From Eleusine coracana subsp. coracana (taxonomy: Eukaryota; Streptophyta; Magnoliopsida; Poales; Poaceae), in assembly GCA_032690845.1 (NCBI GenBank), contig CM064433.1, positions 40,422,658-40,486,657 on the forward strand: a stretch of 64,000 bases of DNA, read 5' to 3'. Positions 57,751 through 64,000 of this stretch are shown piece after piece (the first letter of the stretch is position 1; every line of letters starts with the position of its first letter). The notes under the pieces were generated by a model, which worked only from the letters and a program-made list of their open reading frames with translations, searched no databases and was not told the DNA's origin. A program made the translations under genes and the position numbers.

Positions 57751-60700
57751 ATGGTGCGCACCCGTAACACCAACGAGCTGCATGGTGAGCAGCCCGAAGG
57801 TTCCAGGGCTAGAGAGACCGACTCTCCGCTAGGAACTCCACCACCGCCGCCGCCATCTAACCCCATGCAGATGATGGCGCAGTTTTTCGCGTCGATGATG
57901 GAGAGCCAGCAACAGCAGGCGGAGTTCATGCAGGAAGTGGCACGGCAAAACCTAGCACCTCGTAATGCTAGGGGCCACCATGATGGAGCGCCCCAGAACA
58001 GCTCCTACTCCGACTTCCTCGCCACCAGGCCGCCCACGTTCAGCTCAACCACCGAGCCCATGGAGGCTGAGAACTTCCTTCGCATGCTTGAGTCCAAATT
58101 TGGACTCCTTAACTGCACGCCGGTGCAGAAGACACTGTTCGCCGCGCAGCAGCTGCATGGTGCGGCTGGGGCATGGTGGGCCAACCATGTCGCTTCTATG
58201 GGAACCGACCGACAGATTACGTGGGGTGAATTCAAGGATGCGTTCCGCGCTCACTACATCCCTGCGGGGCTCGTCCGCAGGAAGGCGCGTGAATTCGCCG
58301 CTCTAAAGCAGGGCAACCGCAGTGTCGAGGAATACTGTGAAGAGTTCAACCGGTTGGCGCTGTACGCTCCGGAACAAGTGGACACCCCCGCCAAGCGTAA
58401 GGACCGTTTCTTGGAGGGGCTCAGTGCTGAGCTACAGGGTCGCCTCAACCTTAACATGGGTGGCACCTTCGCTGAGTTTGTCAATAACGCGATCGTCGCG
58501 GAGGACGGATATCGCAGGGTGACGGCAGAACGGAAGCGCTCCGCAAGTGCTATGGGGCCATCCCATGGACCCCCGCAGAAGTTCCGCATGGTGTACACCA
58601 CCCCGGCGGGACAGAGGTACCGCTCCGCCCCCGTGCCGGCACCTGCTGTGCGCCCGCCTCAGCTAGCACAGCAGCGACCCCCGGTACCGCGTCCGCAGCA
58701 GAGTCAAGGGGGATTTCGCCCACCCCAGCGGCCAAACCCTCAAACCGGACCTTTCCCCTGCTACAACTGCGGCCGCCTGGGGCATTTCTCAAGGGAGTGC
58801 CCACACCCCAAGAAAAGCACTGGTCAGAACCCGGCAAGGAGTAGCAACACCAACAACAACCGCAACAACCGAGGACCAGTTCGTGTGGGGCAAGTGAACA
58901 ACACTACCCTGGAGGAGATTCCGGAAAACAGTCCCATCCTTGCTGGTATGTTCTCTGTTCGAGACCACCCTGCACTAGTACTGTTTGACTCAGGAGCATC
59001 TCATAGCTTTGTCAGTGGGTTCTTTGTTGACAAGCACCGGCTGCCTCGTACCCTTATGAGAGCACGATACACCATTAAATCAGCTGGTGGACAAACCCCT
59101 GCTCTTTATGAAGTAGACAAACTTCCAATAACCCTAGGATCGAAGGTCTACCCTACTAAGTGCATAGTCTTAGATGGTTGCAGCATTGACGTTATCTTGG
59201 GCATGCCTTGGATGAGGCAACATAAAGCTATGCTGGACATAGACACCTACACGGTGCACTTAAACTCTCCCACCCATGGTAGCGTAAGCTTCCAAGTACG
59301 ACCACCCCGACTGGTCGCACCAAGTGTTCACCACACCATAGCCGGGGAAATAAAAGATATTCCAGTGGTTAGGGAATTTCTGGACGTATTCCCTGACGAC
59401 CTTCCCGGACTTCCACCGGATCGGGATGTTGAGTTCAAGATTGAGCTTCAGCCAGGAACGGCACCCATATCCAAAAGACCATATAAAATGGCGCCCAAAG
59501 AACTAGCGGAGTTGAAGGAGCAACTTAAGGAGCTACTGGATAAGGGATTCATTCGACCAAGCTCCTCGCCTTGGGGTTGTCCGGCATTGTTCGTGAAGAA
59601 GAAAGATGAGACCCTGAGGCTGTGTGTAGACTACCGACCCCTCAATGCGGTGACGGTCAAGAACAAATATCCACTGCCCCGTATTGACATCCTCTTCGAC
59701 CAGTTAATAGGAGCTAAGGTGTTTTCCAAGATTGATCTCCGGTCGGGTTATCATCAGATTAAAATCCGTGCCGAGGACGTCCCCAAGACCGCCTTTTCTA
59801 CCCGGTACGGTCTATACGAGTATTTAGTCATGTCGTTTGGATTGACAAATGCACCAGCACACTTCATGTATCTCATGAACTCGGTGTTCATGCCCGAGTT
59901 GGACAAGTTTGTGGTGGTTTTCATTGACGACATTCTAGTCTACTCGAAGACGGAGGAGGAACATGCAGAGCATCTCCGTGTTGTCTTACAGAGGTTAAGG
60001 GAACACCAGCTGTATGCTAAGTTTAGCAAGTGCGAGTTTTGGTTGAGGCAAGTACCATTTCTAGGCCACATTGTTTCGGAAGAAGGCATCGCGGTAGATC
60101 CCAGCAAGGTAAGCGATGTGCAGAACTGGAAGACACCGAAGACCGTATTCCATGTCCGCAGTTTTCTGGGATTAGCTGGCTACTACCGCCGTTTTATTCC
60201 CAATTTCTCCAAAATCGCGAAGCCCATTACAGAACTGCTTAAGAAGGATAAGAAATTCATATGGGATGAGAGCTGCGAAAACGCTTTTCAAGCCTTGAAG
60301 AAGCACCTGACTAGGGCCCCAGTTTTAGCTCAACCGGACCTGGGGAAACCGTTCGATGTCTACTGTGACGCTTCGGGTATTGGATTGGGATGTGTGCTTA
60401 TGCAAGACGGAAGAGTTATTGCTTATGGATCGAGGCAATTGAAAAGGCACGAGCAGAATTACCCCGTGCATGACCTGGAATTAGCAGCGGTGGTATTGGC
60501 CTTAAAAATGTGGAGACATTACCTCCTGGGAAATTTAGTTCGCATATACACTGACCACAAAAGCTTAAAGTATATTTTCACCCAAGACCACCTGAACATG
60601 AGACAGCGTCGTTGGTTGGAATTAATTAAGGATTACGAGTTGGAAGTCCATTACCACCCGGGAAAGGCGAATGTAGTGGCTGATGCCCTAAGCCGCAAGG

Positions 60701-62304
60701 CTCACTGTCACCATGTCTTAGTCAGGCCGCAAGCCCAAGATGGTCATTATGCCCAAGTAACACCCCACGGAACCCTGTACAACTTAGCATTAATCCCTAC
60801 CTTACGGGAAGAAATAGTGTCAGCTCAGAAAAAGGATGAAGGCATAGCACATCTAAAAAGAAGGCTAAAGGAGGGTGATGATAAAGTACAATGCTTTCAA
60901 GAAGATACCGAGGGTGTGTTATGGTTCAAGACTCGACTGGTAGTTCCTAAGGATCCGAAACTCCGCAAGGAAATTTTGGACGAGGCTCACCTGGCAAAAT
61001 ACTCCATGCATCCGGGCAGCAACAAAATGTACCATGATCTGAGATCCAAATACTGGTGGACTCGTATGAAAAGGGAAATAGCACGATATGTCGCAGAATG
61101 TGATACTTGCCGCAGAGTCAAGGCCGATCATCTAACGAAGGCAGGCCTACTCCACCCCTTGAGTGTTCCAGCTTGGAAATGGGAAGATATCAGCATGGAT
61201 TTTATCGTTGGTCTCCCGCTGACGGCACATAAACTCGACTCCATTTGGGTCATTGTGGACCGATTAACAAAGGTCGCCCACTTTATCCCTGTGTCGACAC
61301 GGTTTAAGATGCAAAAGTATGCGCAACTCTACATTGAGCGAATCTTGTGTCTGCACGGAGTGCCCAAGACTATCGTGTCCGATCGAGGCTCCCAATTTGT
61401 GGGACGCTTTTGGGAGAGGCTACATGAGACACTGGGTACCCGGCTGATTAGAGGTTCCGCCTACCACCCCCAAACTGACGGTCAAACGGAAAGAGTTAAC
61501 CAAATATTGGAAGACATGTTGAGGGCATATGTGCTGAATCACAACAAGAAGTGGGATGAGTACCTACCCTTGGCAGAATTCGCTTACAACAACAGTTACC
61601 AGGAAAGCATCAAGATGGCACCATTCGAGGCCCTCTATGGGCGCCGCTGTCGCACCCCAGTGAGTTGGTCAGAATCAGGGGAGAGGATAATCTTTGGTCC
61701 GGAGCTAGTGCAGCAAGCTGAACAGAAGGTACTTGAAATCCAATCCAACTTACGTGCGGCAAAGTCCAGGCAGAAGAGTTATGCAGACAAAAGGCGCCGC
61801 CCGTTGGAGTTCCGGGTTGGCGATATGGTCTACCTCCGAGTGTCACCCACCAAGGGTGTTCAACGGTTTGGAATTCGCGGGAAGTTAGCACCTCGTTATA
61901 TTGGTCCCTACCCTATCATTGCTAGATGTGGGCCAGTGGCCTACCAGCTCCAACTGCGAGAGGAACTCGCTGGAGTGCACGACACGTTTCACGTGTCCCA
62001 GCTCAAGAGGTGTTTGAAAGCACCGGTAGACATACCACTGGAAGGCACCCAACCACTACAACCTGACCTGACATATGCCGAGCATCCGATAAAAGTTTTG
62101 GACGAGAAGGAGCGAGCGACACGTAAGAAGACCCTGAAGTTCTATAAAGTCCAATGGAGCAACCATACCGCCAGAGAAGCTACTTGGGAAACTGAAGAGT
62201 TCCTGCGAAGCCACTACCCCGAGTTCCTACACCGCCATTTAGGTAAACCTTCAACACCTCTCTTAATCTCGGGACGAGATTTTCTTAAGGGGGGAGGGCT
62301 GTGA
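57751..62304 (+). CDS. gag-pol: gag-pol polyprotein, intact (1517 aa): gag, protease, RT, RNase H, integrase, chromodomain
   Basis: A single open frame without frameshift. I prefer ATG 57751 (MVRTRNTNELHG), after a TTTCAG acceptor-like site, over the in-frame ATG 57733. Residues from 57751: gag core about 90-235 (TWGEFKDAFRAHYIPAG), zinc knuckle C337-C340-H345-C350, protease D413-S-G-A, RT about 600-780 with FIDD (D726, D727), RNase H from D873 (VYCDASGIGLG), integrase HHCC finger about 1090-1130, catalytic D1150, D1211 and E1247 (D,D-35-E), GPY/F-type module with RYIGPYPI, then chromodomain about 1447-1500 (KTLKFYKVQWSNHTAREATWE). Chromodomains of such elements can direct integration to particular chromatin. 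The TGA stop (62302-62304) is supplied by the first bases of the 3' LTR. Confidence 0.97.
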   Translation: MVRTRNTNELHGEQPEGSRARETDSPLGTPPPPPPSNPMQMMAQFFASMMESQQQQAEFMQEVARQNLAPRNARGHHDGAPQNSSYSDFLATRPPTFSSTTEPMEAENFLRMLESKFGLLNCTPVQKTLFAAQQLHGAAGAWWANHVASMGTDRQITWGEFKDAFRAHYIPAGLVRRKAREFAALKQGNRSVEEYCEEFNRLALYAPEQVDTPAKRKDRFLEGLSAELQGRLNLNMGGTFAEFVNNAIVAEDGYRRVTAERKRSASAMGPSHGPPQKFRMVYTTPAGQRYRSAPVPAPAVRPPQLAQQRPPVPRPQQSQGGFRPPQRPNPQTGPFPCYNCGRLGHFSRECPHPKKSTGQNPARSSNTNNNRNNRGPVRVGQVNNTTLEEIPENSPILAGMFSVRDHPALVLFDSGASHSFVSGFFVDKHRLPRTLMRARYTIKSAGGQTPALYEVDKLPITLGSKVYPTKCIVLDGCSIDVILGMPWMRQHKAMLDIDTYTVHLNSPTHGSVSFQVRPPRLVAPSVHHTIAGEIKDIPVVREFLDVFPDDLPGLPPDRDVEFKIELQPGTAPISKRPYKMAPKELAELKEQLKELLDKGFIRPSSSPWGCPALFVKKKDETLRLCVDYRPLNAVTVKNKYPLPRIDILFDQLIGAKVFSKIDLRSGYHQIKIRAEDVPKTAFSTRYGLYEYLVMSFGLTNAPAHFMYLMNSVFMPELDKFVVVFIDDILVYSKTEEEHAEHLRVVLQRLREHQLYAKFSKCEFWLRQVPFLGHIVSEEGIAVDPSKVSDVQNWKTPKTVFHVRSFLGLAGYYRRFIPNFSKIAKPITELLKKDKKFIWDESCENAFQALKKHLTRAPVLAQPDLGKPFDVYCDASGIGLGCVLMQDGRVIAYGSRQLKRHEQNYPVHDLELAAVVLALKMWRHYLLGNLVRIYTDHKSLKYIFTQDHLNMRQRRWLELIKDYELEVHYHPGKANVVADALSRKAHCHHVLVRPQAQDGHYAQVTPHGTLYNLALIPTLREEIVSAQKKDEGIAHLKRRLKEGDDKVQCFQEDTEGVLWFKTRLVVPKDPKLRKEILDEAHLAKYSMHPGSNKMYHDLRSKYWWTRMKREIARYVAECDTCRRVKADHLTKAGLLHPLSVPAWKWEDISMDFIVGLPLTAHKLDSIWVIVDRLTKVAHFIPVSTRFKMQKYAQLYIERILCLHGVPKTIVSDRGSQFVGRFWERLHETLGTRLIRGSAYHPQTDGQTERVNQILEDMLRAYVLNHNKKWDEYLPLAEFAYNNSYQESIKMAPFEALYGRRCRTPVSWSESGERIIFGPELVQQAEQKVLEIQSNLRAAKSRQKSYADKRRRPLEFRVGDMVYLRVSPTKGVQRFGIRGKLAPRYIGPYPIIARCGPVAYQLQLREELAGVHDTFHVSQLKRCLKAPVDIPLEGTQPLQPDLTYAEHPIKVLDEKERATRKKTLKFYKVQWSNHTAREATWETEEFLRSHYPEFLHRHLGKPSTPLLISGRDFLKGGGL

Positions 62305-64000
62305 CACCCCTATTTTTCATTGGGTCCCAAGGGTGTCATCTAGGCAGTTTTAAACCCTGACACCAAGCTTTGGTTCAAATTCAAAATTTAAATTCAATTG
62401 AATTCAAAACCCTTTTGAATGACCTTTGAACTGCAAGTCCCAATTTTTCAACAAGACTCACCTTTGCAAAAATTATATGTTGTTGGTCTGGGTCAATTAG
62501 AATTTTGGGAATTTTTCCAAAATTTTAGTTCATCAGTAAAGGCCTCAAATAATTGTTAAAGTGGTCAAAAACCAGCTCTGTTCATAAAATTTCTGAGGCA
62601 AATTCTGTAGGGACTGTTGGTAGCTAGTATTTTTATAAAAACCAGCACATTATGGGGAGCCTACCATAATTTTTGTCTGATTTTATCAGCTCTGGATTAA
62701 TTCCCACAAATTTTGCAAAGGCAGTCGGCTGAAAGGAGTGGAAAAAGAAAAGAAAAAGAAAACTGCCCGCGGGACCCACCTGTCAGCGACCCAGAGAAAG
62801 CACAACTCGGCCGAGGCCGCGCTGCCCGCCCGTCGCGCGCCGCGTGGTCGCCGGCGTACGGCCAACGGCCGTTGCCGCGGATCGACGGGCCCACGCCCGC
62901 GTTCGGACACCCCTTTTGCCGACCAGCGCGCTGTCGGAGCCCCGCATTCACTCCGCACTCTCTCTCCCTCTCCGCCCGCGCGCCGCGCCATTGCCGCCCG
63001 GAGCTGCTCCGCGCCTCTGCCGCCTCGTCGTCGCGTCCAGGAGCTCGTCGACGTCCACAGCCCCGCCTCGGCGTCTTCCAGCTCCACGCGAAGCCGTCTT
63101 TCCCTTTCCGCGTCGGGCCGCCGCGAATCGACCTCGTCCTCCCCGTCTCCGACCGCCGCTTCACCGCGTCGCCCGGCACCCCCGGTGAGCCCCTGACCGA
63201 TTCTTTGCTCGAGGAGCTTCACATCTTGTTCGCGCACGCATTTGAGCTCGGGATGGGCAACTCCGACCACATTTCCCCTTAGTCCGTCGCTCGAGGCCGC
63301 CGCCGGCTACCGCAACCCCCACCTCGCCGGTGAGACCACACCCCCGGCCTCCCTCTTGCGGGAGAAGCTCGGTGACTTCCTTCTCCGTGCTCCAGTGGAG
63401 CTCTCGGACTAGATCCCGAGCCCTACCAACCTTCCCTTGTCGCGCCCGCCGCCGCCGCACCCTGCCCTGTTTCCGCCGCCGTCGCTGGGCCACGTCCGGC
63501 CGCCACCGATGGATCCCAATAACCTAGACGAGTGCGCGGTGGGGCGTAGATCATTTCTCCTTTAAGGACCGGCCCGAGCCACTGACCGCAGCGAGCTGCG
63601 GCGACCCCCCCTGCCGGCGCCGCCGTGCTCGGCCCCGCTGGCCGCTGGGCCGCGAAGGCCAGTGGGCCTGGCCTCGCGCTCGGCCGAGCGCCCTCGCGCT
63701 CACGCTCGCGCTGGGCCGCGGGCGAGTCCCAGCCCAGTGGGCTGCCTGTTTACGGCCCGCGGAGTAAAAATCGGTTTTTCGTATTTAAATCATTTCCAGA
63801 AATAGGCTAAACTGGTAAATTGCATAGTAAATTGAATAATGGGAATTTTGTAACAAAATAAATTTTGTTAGACTGGTGTGAACTTGCACTGCTGTAGAAA
63901 AATACTAATGCCCCATGTTTAGTAATTTTTATATCAGGATTAAAATAAGTAGGATAAACACTAATGGAATTTTTATTAATTACAGAAAGCAGATAAAATA
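62300..64000 (+). repeat. 3' LTR of the young element, truncated by the window edge
   Basis: First 1.7 kb of the LTR, aligned with 51675-53411. Substitutions at about 62428 (G against A) and 63393 (T against C). The 36-bp CG-repeat segment of the 5' LTR (about 53003-53038) is absent near 63627. Otherwise identical by eye. Confidence 0.95.

Larger units (their letters stand above)
51675..64000 (+). mobile_element. Young, apparently intact Tekay-like chromovirus (Ty3/gypsy), right end outside the window
   Basis: 5' LTR 51675-55574, primer site 55578-55589, leader, extra ORF 56474-57436, gag-pol 57751-62304, polypurine tract (AAGGGGGGAGGG, about 62287-62298), 3' LTR from 62300. All coding regions are open and all catalytic residues are present. 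Comparing the 1.7 kb common to both LTRs by eye I find two substitutions (about 51803/62428 and 52768/63393) and one 36-bp length difference. It sits in an older LTR of the same broad family. Left flank is TGGCT; the second duplication is outside the window. The terminal chromodomain, very long LTRs and tRNA-Met primer fit the Tekay (Del) group. Confidence 0.95.

Noticed and set aside
1..64000. CRISPR arrays, bacterial-type operons or host metabolic genes
   Set aside because: No short regularly spaced repeats, and every recognisable coding block belongs to a plant transposon family.

Overview
The window is nuclear DNA of a plant, most likely a grass. Almost all of it is transposable elements nested in one another, and I found no convincing host gene, tRNA, rRNA or CRISPR array. 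The grass assignment is an inference from GC-rich LTRs about 4 kb long, giant Ty3/gypsy elements, hAT relics and a plant-type LINE.

Layout. (1) 1-6395: minus-strand Ty3/gypsy element running off the left edge, with 5' LTR 5472-6395, tRNA-Met primer site, gag, and a pol frame fully open to base 1, separated from gag by one TAG. (2) 6396-7866: broken hAT transposase gene cut by that LTR. (3) 8272-21952: complete but decayed Tat-like gypsy element, minus strand, flanked by GTTAT duplications. It has two RNase H domains, an antisense reading frame with its own TATA box, and a 3.7 kb solo LTR (14208-17907, flanked by GTGAC) inside its protease gene. (4) 21958-27000: LTR fragment, second hAT relic, a 0.7 kb inverted-repeat element, a MITE and a tandem repeat. 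(5) 27009-33250: unidentified repeat carrying two solo LTRs (27426-28338, and 28982-32995 flanked by GGGAG). (6) 33400-34900: LINE reverse transcriptase relic and a diverged LTR fragment. (7) 35708-40665: decayed Ty1/copia element with a clean hAT insertion (37670-38413, 8-bp duplication GGTGCAAT). (8) 40666-51674: minus-strand chromovirus-type gypsy material in which one LTR (41591-45685) serves two internal regions, one with a 3.6 kb microhomology-type deletion. (9) 51675 to window end: young, apparently intact chromovirus-type gypsy element, plus strand, inserted into the preceding LTR. It has a 3.9 kb 5' LTR, an extra coiled-coil ORF, one open 1517-aa gag-pol ending in a chromodomain, and a 3' LTR truncated by the window edge.

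The only reading frames that look functional belong to the element at 51675-64000 and, apart from one nonsense codon, the element at 1-6395. LTRs of one broad 3.7-4.1 kb family (ends TGTGACA...TGTCACA) occur at least six times in different states: paired, shared, solo and fragmentary. The window therefore records successive rounds of insertion, LTR-LTR recombination and illegitimate deletion.
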